This document shows positions 32,970 to 44,083 of a DNA stretch of 64,000 nucleotides, in pieces (the first letter of the stretch is position 1; every line of letters begins with the position of its first letter). The position numbers and the translations under genes are program-made. This DNA comes from Phycomyces blakesleeanus NRRL 1555(-). Taxonomy: Eukaryota > Mucoromycota > Mucoromycetes > Mucorales > Phycomycetaceae. The notes beneath the pieces were generated by a model that saw only the letters and a program-made list of their open reading frames with translations, was not told where the DNA came from and searched no databases. The stretch spans positions 744,001 through 808,000 of the forward strand of contig NW_017265134.1 of the NCBI RefSeq assembly GCF_001638985.1. Reading direction: 5' to 3'.

Positions 32970-34617
32970 CCTTTTTCCGAATTTTTTTGTTTTTTTTTTT
33001 AAAAAAAAAACCGTATTCATTCAAATTAACATCCCACCTTTTTGCCTATAGCTCTATAAATAATGCATCGAACTCTATCATACTTCTTTAACTCTCGTAG
33101 ATATGCTTTGTGACTTCTCATCAAATATTGTAATTATTGCTGCAATTACAATGTTGGAGAGTCTCAAGAATGTTGAGAAAGTTGATAAGAACATAATGCA
33201 CATTTCATTTTCAAACCCCGTCAATATTTCTTTTTATTTTATTCTTTTATTTTATTTTATCTTATTTTATTTTTTTTAATAACCATGAATTCTTTCTTTC
33301 TCTCTTTATTTTTTTTATTTTGTATTGAATAATCATAAATGATTCCAATAAATTTTCGGTTAAAAGTACTTACAAGCAAAATGTACAAGTCGCGTATCCA
33401 ATGTATCCAGTAAATCGGATAACCTATCAAATTAAAGAAGTATATCGACCAACACACCCATTGAGTTATTTTTCAATTTTTCAATTTTTCAATCTCAGAA
33501 ACAAAAAGAAAAAGAAAAGAGGTTGCGATAGTACTTACCTTATTGGGAATCTCCGACAATTGAAGATAGTGCTTTCCTTAAATAGAATAGTTGGTGGGGG
33601 ATGGAGAGCAAACACTGAATATACAGTGTTTCAACTTGATATTGATACGTCTTCTTTGAAAAATTATGTTTCAAAATTTAGACTATTTCCGTTTTATTTT
33701 ATTTGACAGAATATGTATTTGTGCCCATAACCGTTTTAAAGATATCTCCTTCGAAATATTTCAAGACGTTTAATCCAACCTTAATGGTTCTCAAGAATTA
33801 CTTTAATATACAGTTAGGCTATATGCTCTATGGATGGAAAATTTGAAGCATTTTGGGGTAAGCATCTTTATAAAGAGTTTTGGCAAAGATACATAAGGAC
33901 AGAAAAGAAAGAATGACCTAGCTTTATCACTTTATAAAAATCACTACGTAAAGTATTATTTAAGGAAAAGACAATAAGCTTTCCAAGAAATACTGGGCAA
34001 ACCAATTATGGCAAGAGTTGACGTTGGCTGGCTAGATAGATGGTAGACCTGCTATATTAAAAATAATTAACCAATGTCGTGAAAATAAGATACCTCCAAT
34101 AAAAGGTTATGTAAGGATGGTGATGGGGGAGATTCTATTAAGGCTATTATTTTTTCAAGCTTTTTAATTAATGAGGGAGGGATTAAAGACGCTATTGGGG
34201 CCCTCATAAAAGACATATTAAACGTATATCTGCCTGCTTATTTTCCGTATGAAAAAGACTAGAGAAAGATCCAAAGGACTCGAATATGAGCTTTATTAGA
34301 CTTCAAGATAGCCCCGAATACCGGGAATATGTTAACTGTAAAGATGAATACAAAGAATTTATATTATATATCTAAATTGTGAACAATACCAAGGGGACAG
34401 CATAGCAAGAAACCATAAAAAAATCCCCATTTTGATTAAACAGAGAGCGAGGAATCTTCTACTTAAACAAGCAATTCATTACATATTTCAGTGCTTAACT
34501 TCATTCAGCACTGATGAGTTAACAAGATGAAATTGAATAAATCTTTAGAGTAATAACAGAAAGTAAAAACACAAAAGTAACCACTAATTAGCAAAATACC
34601 AAAAAAAAAAGCAATTA
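32970..34617. other. Intergenic, no gene seen
   Basis: The 3' region of the CHD gene opens with a T11A10 palindrome (32990-33010). The rest is AT-rich with a TTTTATTTTATT repeat near 33235-33275. A plus frame at 33401-33706 has no recognised motif. Confidence 0.5.
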
Positions 34618-34970
34618 CTATGCTGTCCTGAAAGGCAGAATATTACCAAAAATCAATTTCAAGTCTTCTTAGCAAATTAGAAAAAAGAAACTCACAGTCC
34701 ACCAATAGCCCTTTTTTTGGTATACGTCAAGTATGTCGCAGAAAATCCTAATAAAGAACCTTTTCGTTAAAACTATGCGTATTCAAGCTATATAGACTGG
34801 TTCAAGACTCCACCAGCAAAACAATGAATAAGAGCTAAACATAAAAAGCTATAGGAAGAATATATACCCAAGATAACAAGCCTTTGTCTAAAAAATCCAC
34901 GGGTAAGAAACTCAATAGGATCAAGCCAATGTTGAGAAACTGGGAAATAAACCAAATATTGAGAAGGCAT
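34618..34970 (-). CDS. Small 54-aa single-pass membrane protein, three exons
   Basis: Exon 1, 34970-34868, encodes MPSQYLVYFPVSQHWLDP and on to RLVIL. It ends at a GTATAT donor. Exon 2 follows a TTTATTAG acceptor and reads GFSATYLTYTKKRAIGGL up to a GTGAGT donor. Exon 3 is ten bases after TGCCTTTCAG, giving Thr-Ala-stop at 34618-34620. Total 165 nt and all phases close. The middle (about residues 29-42) is a short hydrophobic span between positive residues, as in small mitochondrial inner-membrane or ER proteins. I do not recognise the family; an accessory subunit of a respiratory complex is one guess. Three consensus introns make a chance frame unlikely, but no homologue was checked. Confidence 0.55.
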
Positions 34971-35794
34971 TTCTTATTTAACCTATATTTTTTAGACATT
35001 TTGTCCAATTAAATCCACAGCCTTGCCTTCGTGCCATGCGAAAATTAAAATATATTCTTTGAATTTAATTGGAGAATGTCTATGAAAATATGCTTACTGA
35101 TGCGTGAAAAAGAAATTAACAATTCCCAAATTGTTAGTGAAAACACAGTAGTTGGAACATATCACCATTTTTCTCCATTTAATTCACAAGAAGAACTTTA
35201 TATACGGACCCCGTGTAAGTAATCTAGAGCTGGTACACGTAAAATACACAGAAAAACGCCTGCCAATTTTTAAAAATATATAATAAAGCTATTCATGAAA
35301 GCCGATATCCCCCAAGATAATAATATCAACGCCTTCACAATTACAAAATCTTAACTTTATTAAAAGATTATTTTTTTAAATATACACTTTTTTAATACAG
35401 AAAATCTCTAAAAAAATTGATGTTGAAGCCAATCACTATTGCTCTTTAATTATGTGTATTGCTTTCTTTTAAATATACGTAAAATACGACTTTTCTTTAT
35501 ATCATTTCATTATATGGAACATTAGAAAGAGAACTAGCTGCCTTGTGCCCTGATAAAAACGATTCAGAAAATCTGATAAATCCATGGTATTATATCACTG
35601 GACCTATTGTAAACCATATTGATAATGCAATCCTTATAAATATTCAAGTTGGTCATGGGAAATATATTTTCTTAAAGCCATATCTTTTCCCAGAGGAGAT
35701 ATAATTGCCCTGAACCTTGGGCTTTCCAAAGATCTTCACACGACGATCCTTCAAGCCTGTTTAGTCACGAAAGATAGTCACACTGACGACATAG
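34971..35794. other. Intergenic with a possible minus-strand exon
   Basis: AT-rich except 35650-35765, where the minus strand reads GLKDRRVKIFGKPKVQGNYI and on to a stop at about 35662, behind an ACTAAACAG acceptor. The composition is basic, like a ribosomal protein end, but no upstream exon could be joined. I note it without calling a gene. Confidence 0.35.
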
Positions 35795-35968
35795 TATAAA
35801 GTGCGAGACAAGAATCGATTGAAAAAAAAGCTTTTATTCTTCATCTTGTTCATACCTTAGTTCTCTAACGTGTCTCTCCTGAAGTAAGTCTAGACGCTAT
35901 GGTATACTTTGAAGTCGGCTGAATAATAGTATCTTTTGTACTTTCAGAAATATATTGACATTTACGTT
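35795..35968 (+). promoter_or_regulatory. TATA box and 5' UTR intron of the TBC gene
   Basis: TATAAA at 35795-35800 lies 174 bp before the chosen ATG. A GTAAGT donor at 35884 and a TTTCAG acceptor ending at 35947 define a likely intron within the 5' leader. This supports a start at 35969 rather than at the ATG at 35936, which would fall inside that intron. Confidence 0.5.
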
Positions 35969-37726
35969 ATGTTTGGACCCATATTTATCATCCTATTCGC
36001 GGTTACCATGGACATTTTTTTCCTAAAAGACACCTCCATATCAAGCACAGTCTTCAACAAGTCTTTTCCAGGTGCTTATGACTATGTAACCCGTATTGCT
36101 CAATTGTACTACAAACCCCAAGCTACCTTTGTAAAATCCACCACCAGAAACTCCCCGACACCATCTTCATCATTTCCTCCGCAATCGGGCCCACTGCCGA
36201 GTACTAACCTATTTTCAGAAATGCACATCCCACACCCAACCACTAATTTTCTTCTTACGCCTCCCCCCACGCGTCCAACCATCACTAAGACGTCCGACAT
36301 GGCGACAGTGCCGGACACCCCTACATACAACTCAATGCATATGTACCTGCCAGCCAAAATAACTCCCCTACACATCTTTCCGTCTACTATCCTAACTCCT
36401 TTATTAACTCTTACACATGTCGCTCAAGATATGTTGGTGCGCCTTCCTTTACAGAATAGCCCAACAAAGATTTTATATTTCATAATATACAATCCCACCC
36501 AAGCCATATGTATTATTATCAGTGTACGTTTAATGTTCACATACCTTATCAACGCCAAAAAAAGCACAGGGTAATATATGACACATACCACATTAATCTT
36601 GTCGTACAATCAAAGTTAGGCCAAGGCAATTAATGATCATAAAACATTTTAAATAGAGACAATTCAAAATCCTGTAGAGCAGAAAAACCCCCCTCCAAAA
36701 GTTTCCAAGATAATCCGGAAGAGATTCGACGACAACTGGCACTCGGTCTCACTCATTCCGCGCGAAGAGCCTTCCGAATAGCGTGCTTATCTACAAAGTT
36801 CGATGTGAAAAACAAATATCCATCCGTGCTTGAAGAAGTATCCGGGCACGAAAATCAGATTCAAAAGGACCTTAACCGTACCTATCCGAATGAAGGTCTC
36901 TTTAAAACAGAAGAAGGTAAAGAGTCCTTATTCCGAGTGTTAAAAGCATATTCAATTTATGATCGCGAACTTGGGTATTGCCAAGGTATGAATTTCATTG
37001 CTGGCTGCTTATTGTTACATGTGAGTTTTTCTTCCAGAAATGTTTTTTTTTTATTCTTTTACCTTCCTTTTCTCACCAATGTTTTCTACAACAGCTGAAA
37101 GAAGATGATGCTTTTTGTGCTCTTGTTACACTGCTAAGCCATAGGCTTAATTCGCCCGGTCTCCGAACCCTTTTTCTCCCCTCAATGAAAGGTCTACAAG
37201 AACTGCTCCAAGAGTTGAATAAACATATGGCCATTGAATTTCCTTGCATTCACAGTCATCTGGAAAAGGAAGGAATTGTTCCATCAATGTATGCTACACA
37301 ATGGTTTATGTCCCTTTTTGGCTCCTGTGGGCCTCTGTGTCTCGCTCAAGATACAATTGACATCTTGTTGATCGATGGTCCACATATGTTACTCTTTTGT
37401 GCCTTGGCTGTCTTAAAGGCGAACGAGTCGGCTATATTAGAAATGTCATTTGATACCCTTGTCCCCTATCTCACTAGTTCCATTTTTATCCCATTCGATG
37501 TAAGGTGCTCGGATATCTCTTTTTTTGGTGTGAATAAGACTGTACAAGCTGCTTATAACAGATGTGTTACTTTGACTAGCATGATAAAGGGACCTTTGTG
37601 CTCGACACAATCAGACTTGCCGGACTTTCTCTTCCGCCTCCAGGGGAATTACTGAAAGGCATTGATTGTTCTAGTGATGACGAAGATGAAGATGCTTACA
37701 TTGACTCTAGATTTTTTGCACAATAG
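35969..37726 (+). CDS. TBC-domain Rab GTPase-activating protein
   Basis: Stimulates GTP hydrolysis by Rab proteins in vesicle traffic. Exons 35969-36570, 36657-37020, 37095-37499 and 37580-37726 sum to 1518 nt, 505 aa. The N-terminus opens with a hydrophobic stretch (FGPIFIILFAVTM), then a Pro/Ser/Thr-rich segment and a second hydrophobic span (ILYFIIYN...IIISVRL, about residues 170-195). The TBC domain carries the arginine finger in QIQKDLNRTYP, the glutamine finger in YCQGMNFIAG, and EDDAFCALVTLL and YATQWFMSLF segments, as in the EVI5/GYP5 group. Reading past GAT at 37499 without splicing stops at 37655; a GTAAGG donor there and an ACTAG acceptor give a natural acidic tail (SSDDEDEDAYID). 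The usual GIPxxLRGxVW motif is poorly kept. The N-terminal exon is the less certain part. Confidence 0.75.
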
Positions 37727-37809
37727 CCGTTTCATGTATTTAGTCTTATAAATATACACACACATATATCCTTTTTATTGTTTATAATTCTAAGTAAGAT
37801 CAAGTATAT

Positions 37810-40800
37810 CTATTGTTTAAGAGCATGTAAACTAACGCCAATAAGTCCAGTTCCTTGAGGCCCTATGGAAACTACTGGCACTTCGCTAATAGCAGGTGTC
37901 TCAATTGTTATAGTCGCAAGTTCCTTCTCAAAAACTATGCAAGATGGAATATTGAGGTGAATATTAATATTTCATAAGAAGCTGACTAACCTTTTCGAAC
38001 ATCGTCCTTGGAAACATCGAGATCTTGGTAACAGAATAGCTTTACAAAGAGCACATCTGACCAGTCCTTCTCACAGCGAATGAGAGTTTTATTTAAATCA
38101 AACACCAATTTCTTGACCAGAAGTTCAAGACTGTATAAAGACTGCTTTGTATCTACTCGACAAATAATTAGAGTATTTAATTTAAGACATATATTTATTT
38201 TGTCTTACCAAACACAGAAGCAGTCGCTACAACTGTCGTAGCTTTGTTTTGAGAATAAGCTTGTATATCAATAGATGCATCCGAATCCGAGCTTGTATAT
38301 TCTAAATAACTCTATTAATATGAAGTTTGTTCGAATGGTTTGTTTACCGAAAGGTGCATGGCTGAGGGATAAGCTAGCTAGTTTGCGCAACGCCTCCTGC
38401 TCTTCTTCGTCTGATGAGTCTCCTTTGTTGATCGGTAAAGTTACATGAAGCATAACTTGCCATTCTACCAAACCGCCTTTTGGTAGCGCAGGTACTACCA
38501 AAAACATAATTGGTGCAGATACACCATCCTAATACAGCCATATTACTAAATAGTATTTGGTTTTTTGCAGATCACCCAACTCACTTCAACGTATTCATTC
38601 CATGCTGTCTGTGCAATTTGGATATGCTCGGGTCGAGTCACAAAGCAGTAGCAAAGGGATATATTGTCTTTCAAGACCATATCCAATGCTTTGATGACTG
38701 TTTCCAAGTTACGGAGAGACAATGCGGCTTCTTCTACAAAAGAAGGGGGGCTGGGAAGTTCCAGAGTTTCGGGTACAAGTCCAATTTGACCAGCTACCCA
38801 AACATGGTCCACAACCTATTGGCACCAAAACGATGAGAAAATAAAAGAAATATCTGTTGTCTAGATAGATAGATATTTACATACTGTTACTGTTTGAGAG
38901 TATGGCCCGATATTTGCAGGGGCCCAGTATGAGATGCCTTGGACATGCATAGTACTCTTCTTGGCGTCTTTCGGTTTTTTGCAAGCGACAAGATCAATCT
39001 TTAGTTTGGCCAGTCCTTTTAGTTTGGCCCCTACCAAAGCACTATACGTACATGTGCACACACATATTATATTATTATATATGTTGAAAATTCAAAGTCA
39101 TTTGTATAAAAATATTCATTTTTTTGCGGGGCTTACCGAGGTGCCGGATTGATATCAAAGAACTGCTTATATACCGCATTAATTTTGCCAAAATCTGCAA
39201 TATCGGCAACAAATACATTCATGCAAACAACATCATCCCAAGAAAGGTCGTAGTTCATAAGCTTGTCTAAGAAATGACTTAGAATTTTTAGAAAGACATT
39301 AGTGACTATATATTTTTTAGTTACCTTGCACTGTCAGCATACACTGGAATGTCTCATCCTCGATACTTTCAAAAGCACCCTGTTGTAATTCTTCAGGTGT
39401 TCCATCGTCATATGCAGTAATCGATGCAATAGCACAAAGAGGACCTCGTTGGCACGAAATGTAGGATTCGTCTGATTTGTAATATTAATAAGCATTGGTA
39501 TATTTATACTCATGTTTACAAAACCTACCATGCTTTTCGGTATATTGTCCCACTAGGCCAACCTTGATAGGCGATCTCGGGAGCTGCGATTGATCCTTAG
39601 ACTTCATCACAGATACCAGGGACTCATACGATTCCCATTCCTTCCAATATATTTTTTTTATTGTATCCATTCCCACCATCTCCTCGGGTGTCTTGTCAAC
39701 CAAGATACACCGCTTGAACCTCAAGTAAGCTACCGGTGCAAATGCGTCATCAGAATGAACTATTGTCTCCCTTTCTTCTCTAAAAGCAACAAGAGTAAAT
39801 TTATAATCAGACGCATATTATTTTAGATATACTTGTGCCAACTTACATTACAATTCTCTTTTTAAACAATGGGCAATCCAAGGTGAAGGTTTCATATTCA
39901 CCGCCTTCTCCGCATACATGTAAGTCATACTTTTCATTCTAATTCGAGAAAGTAGATATATACATGTAATCTTTTAATAACCATCGATATAGCATCCCAA
40001 GTTATTTTTCTCTTACCAAGTTACAGAGAATAGGATACATCTGTGCAATACTCTTTTCAAGATGAGCGGCCTTGAGTCCCATAGCTGCCACCTTAATCAA
40101 AACAGCGTTCACATTAGCAGCTGCCATTTCGGCCAATAGTTCACGCTGGTCCCGTCTCCAAAGGTATGCTAAAGAGGTCAATCCAAGTCGGTTGCATCTA
40201 CAGAATAGTCAGTATACAGGTAATGAGGTCAATTATTGTGATCCTTCTTACACATGCTCAACCCGAACACGTTGATAATTTGACAAAATTGCACCCACAG
40301 AAACACCTTGAACATCTGGATGTTCTTTCTATAATAGCATATATTAATAAAATGGTTTATTTCTCAATTGAATTTGACCTACCAACACATCTTTAAGTAA
40401 TAGGTATAAATCTTCAGTTTCATCGTTGGCTGTCACAACATAATCTGACTTTTGAAGTACGGACTGGCCATTGATTTCTCTTCTGTATAGCGGAAGATTC
40501 ATACAATCAGAGTAAAAATGTATGGCATCGTGGCCAACAGTTTGGTACATAAAGCTATCGAGTTCATCTAATATTTATTATGTATATTTATTAACTATAG
40601 GCGTCTTTATCCGAGGGATTAAAATGATATATTACCCTTTCCGGATGCCACAGGTGGTTTGAGATTAGCAAGTGCTACAATCGAATGTCCATTGGCGACG
40701 CATTGCATCATATTGTAGCAACTATCTTTACCACCGCTGTAGTTCGGAATCAAAATGTCATTATTAGATCATGGGATCGTCTTGGTTCTAACATGGGAAT

Positions 40801-40842
40801 AATCTCATATTCAATGTACCTAATGAGCCCAACAACTTTCAT
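37810..40842 (-). CDS. DPH6: Diphthine-ammonia ligase with C-terminal RidA-like domains
   Basis: Catalyses the last step of diphthamide formation on the translation factor EF2, amidating diphthine with ATP and ammonium. Exon 1 (40842-40820) reads MKVVGLI and splices into [13 protein letters not shown], giving the ATP-binding PP-loop at residues 8-13. Exons 40736-40636, 40567-40383 and 40328-40252 follow, then [17 protein letters not shown] and the family block [20 protein letters not shown] near 39870-39930. The C-terminal half has two RidA/YjgF-like units: [12 protein letters not shown] with [10 protein letters not shown] (about 38550-38960), and a last one ending at [17 protein letters not shown] before TAG (37810-37812). 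Yeast Dph6 has the same ligase-RidA-RidA order. About a dozen introns; inner boundaries not all checked. Divergent from the aldolase gene. Confidence 0.92.
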
Positions 40843-41592
40843 TTTTATAGTCTTTTATGAAAAAGTAAAGGAGAGATTCTGGAAATTTGGATAATCTATT
40901 GCCCTGATTGACAAATGTGATGTCCTGAATATCAAATACTATGTACTCATTAATTATTTATCAAATGTGAATACATTTTCACATATCGGTAAATAAATTT
41001 TTTACACGCCTGTTCCAATTATGTGGCATTAAAAAAAAAGGAACGACTTTGGTGATATTTTTACAATATTTTCGGGGGTTTAAGGGCTGTTTTAAGGTTG
41101 AATTCTGACGATCTTGGACTTTCGCACACTTTGTCCACTTTGAAAAGGCAGCCTTTATTTTAAAAGTTTGGCTGGTTTTGATTCTGATTTTTGCCTGAAA
41201 TTTATTATATCTATGTGCGAAACATTAATGAAAATAGTATATGCCAATTAGTCTCTTCGCAAACACGATTTTTTTAATTTTGAGAAAACACGAATCAAGA
41301 AAGGATTCGCCACAATAGATTGGCCTATTCATAGTCTCAGGTTAAATATACCTTCTCATTGTTTGACAATACAGACATTGGTCTATATTTGTATCACATA
41401 AGCTGTTTTGGATCAAGAGTATCAGAAAAAGAAACGTTTATACCACTGGAAGTGCACGGGAAATTCTTGTGATCACTTCGGGGAAGCAAATGCACAAAAA
41501 TCGTTATATATATATTTATGAATACCTTTTTCGCACGCCTCTTATCCTTTTACTTCCAACACTGTCAATCTTCTTTTCTTTAAAAAAAAATA
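40843..41592. promoter_or_regulatory. Divergent promoter region of DPH6 and DERA
   Basis: A 750-bp head-to-head spacer. A TATAAAA run abuts the DPH6 ATG on the minus strand. The aldolase side has pyrimidine-rich leader sequence (41560-41582) and a short poly-A before its ATG. A decayed transposon end lies inside at 41018-41108, so one or both promoters may have been changed by an insertion. Confidence 0.45.
41018..41108 (+). repeat. Dispersed transposon-end copy 2
   Basis: Diverged copy of the terminal block at 14182-14280 (there on the other strand). Shared parts are ATGTGGCATTAAAA versus ACTATGGTAAAA, then GGAACGACTTT, then TTTCGGGGGTTTAAGGGC and TGTTTTAAGGTTGAATT (ending near 41104). No transposase follows, so this is a remnant or a non-autonomous copy. 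Confidence 0.6.
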
Positions 41593-42300
41593 ATGTCCAA
41601 TATCACTCTCGAAACTGTCACCTATGAGCAGGTTGCCAAGATGTTTGACCACGCTATTCTCAAGCCTGAACAAACCACATTGGACGTAATCGAGGGCTGC
41701 AAGTTGGCTGTCGAATATGATGTCAAGTCAGTGTGTGTCAAGTCGTGCGATGTCAAGCAAGCCGCCTCATTGCTGAATGGAACCAGTGTATTGGTCGGTA
41801 CCGTTATTTCTTTTCCTCATGGCAATGCACCCACTAGCGCCAAGGTTGCCGAAGCTATTCAGGCTGTACGCGATGGTGCGATTGAACTTGACGTTGTGAT
41901 CAACATTGGTCATCTCAAGTCTGGTCTTATTGAAGAGTGCGAGAAGGAGATTGCTGCTGTTATCGATGCTTCCAAGAAAGAGAACGCGAATGTTGTGTTC
42001 AAGATTATCTTTGAGAATGCATACCTTACCAAAGAGGAGATTGTTGCTGCCTGCAAGCTGTCCGTGGCAGCAGGAGCTGATTTTGTCAAGACATCAACCG
42101 GATTTGCTTCATCAGGCGCTACATATGATGACATTGAACTGATGCGCGCCAGTGTTCCCGACAATATTGAAGTTAAGGCATCGGGGGGTATTAAGAACTT
42201 GGACCAGGTTATTACTTTTATGCAAAAAGGCGCCACTCGCTGTGGATCTTCGTCTAGCGGGCAGATCTTGGATGAGTTCAAGAAGAGAAGAGGCTTGTAA
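41593..42300 (+). CDS. DERA: Deoxyribose-phosphate aldolase
   Basis: Cleaves 2-deoxyribose 5-phosphate to glyceraldehyde 3-phosphate and acetaldehyde in deoxynucleoside breakdown. Single exon, 235 aa, a TIM barrel of the DeoC family. The catalytic set is intact: Asp100 in IELDVVINIG, Lys137 in VFKIIFEN, the Schiff-base Lys166 in GADFVKTSTGF, and Lys195 in IEVKASGGI. Length and motif wording are nearer the compact microbial DeoC (about 220-260 aa) than animal DERA (about 318 aa). It is one of only two intronless genes here, in a region where most genes have three or more introns; this fits either intron loss or past acquisition from bacteria. The start is the first ATG, directly before conserved sequence. 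Confidence 0.95.
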   Translation: MSNITLETVTYEQVAKMFDHAILKPEQTTLDVIEGCKLAVEYDVKSVCVKSCDVKQAASLLNGTSVLVGTVISFPHGNAPTSAKVAEAIQAVRDGAIELDVVINIGHLKSGLIEECEKEIAAVIDASKKENANVVFKIIFENAYLTKEEIVAACKLSVAAGADFVKTSTGFASSGATYDDIELMRASVPDNIEVKASGGIKNLDQVITFMQKGATRCGSSSSGQILDEFKKRRGL

Positions 42301-44083
42301 ATATGCGTGTTGAATAAAATGTATAGTCCTAAAATATTAGATTTAGTAATTATGTGTGATATTTTTTTAATACTAAGTGAGTTTATGTCAAATTATAAAT
42401 GTCAAATACATGGTGCACTAAATGAGATTTGAGTGATATGTAAACAAAATACATAATTTCCACAAGATCTTTAGAAAACACTGCCATTAAACGTTAAGAA
42501 TAAAACAATGTACATAGAGACAATCAAAGAATACATTAGACAGAAGAGTTGAAACCGGGCGACCTTGATTGATGAGTCTCGAAAGAGTATTTTTCTTTAA
42601 AAAAAGTTAATTTATGTGTAAATAAAAATTGATGAGAAATACTCTTCTTGCTGTCTTTAAAAGTATGTTGAGGCTGTGAGCCATCAATGGTATGAACAAT
42701 TATTTGGGCTGGAATTGCTGAGCCAACTGTATCTTTTATAGATAATATCGTGAATGTAAAGGTATATAGTAAATTATCACAAAGAAGCTTCGTATCATTA
42801 CATAATGTGTTGGTTTAAAAGGATGATCTATGCGGCTATTTCTAAGACAAAAAGTTTTAAATTCGCGTTCTATCTTTTCATCTTTTATAACTTGAAAAAA
42901 TCCACTCTTACATAATTTTGCCTAAAGAAGCTCTAAGATATCTTCTTTTGGCGTCTTTGTATACCGCTTTTCTTAAAGTTATTTTTTACAAGCCATTCAT
43001 ATCGCATCTTCTTTTGACAGGTTAACACACTGTAAATTTAAAAATCTGTCCGATATCCATTACAGAATTATGCTTATCAAGAAAGTTTAGATGCGTTCAA
43101 TACTAAATTTTATGCTCGTTCTTTCGTTGAAGAAACTGCGTGGTTAAAGTCTTCCTTTTTAAGCATTGTGCTATAGATGTATTAATTGTATATATGAAGA
43201 ATAAGGGGAATATAAAAGCATAATGACTACTTCCATATTATCATTATTATTTTGGGAGTCCAATCCGGGATATATTTATGTATGCCTTTGTGTTTGTCTG
43301 TTTCAAAATTATACACTCTAAAGCCCAAATTATTTCCTACAAGCCCATCATATATTTTCAGTGTCTTTCTATTTCATTTGTAAATGGTCCAAAAATCAAT
43401 TATTTACCCTATCCCTTTTAAGCCTTTTTTTTTAATAGAAAAACACTTGCAATTTAAATTGACTTTTAACAATATCTGACTGAGTTTGACTGATTAATAC
43501 AGGTAAATCAAGGGGGTGCGAAAATTTGTTGACTATGTTGAATGATTTAGCAATATAGTTTTCTTGTATATTTGTATATTTGTATATCTTACCTCCATGT
43601 GTATGTGTTGGTATACTTGTACCTATACTTATGCTTTAGTATAAAGTAGACCTTTACATTAACCGATATTTTAAAGCGAAAGTTGTTTTTGAAAATACAA
43701 AAAGTGTTCCTGTAGTTTAGTGCTCTTTAGATATTTTAGATCAAAAGGCAAATAAGTGTAACATTATAATTTACGCCTATGTTTCTAGAGCCTCACCTAC
43801 AGCAACGAATTATCTTGCCACTTACCATATTAGATTTAGTCATATCATATAGAATATTGTATAGAGCAAATTTTGGATAAGGAAGATATATATATATTTT
43901 TTCATATGCGTCTTTCTTTAATAGACATTGAAAATAACAATTAAAATAAGAAGAAGATTTACAGTGCAAAGAGAGAGAAAGAAAGTACAATTAAATAAAA
44001 TATGAGATAAAGTAAAGTAAAGTAAAGTAAAAACAAGAATTCTATATAAGCTTAATGCCTATTTTTCAGTAGAGGTTCATATA
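42301..44083. other. Intergenic, no gene seen
   Basis: AT-rich spacer between the aldolase and the fucosyltransferase-like gene. It holds a GTATATTT tandem stretch (about 43565-43590) and an AGTAA repeat (about 44010-44030). The minus frame at 43793-43990 has no recognised motif. Confidence 0.55.

Noticed and set aside
36109..36375. 88-codon Gly/Val-rich minus frame
   Set aside because: Antisense shadow of the Pro/Thr-rich N-terminal exon of the TBC gene.
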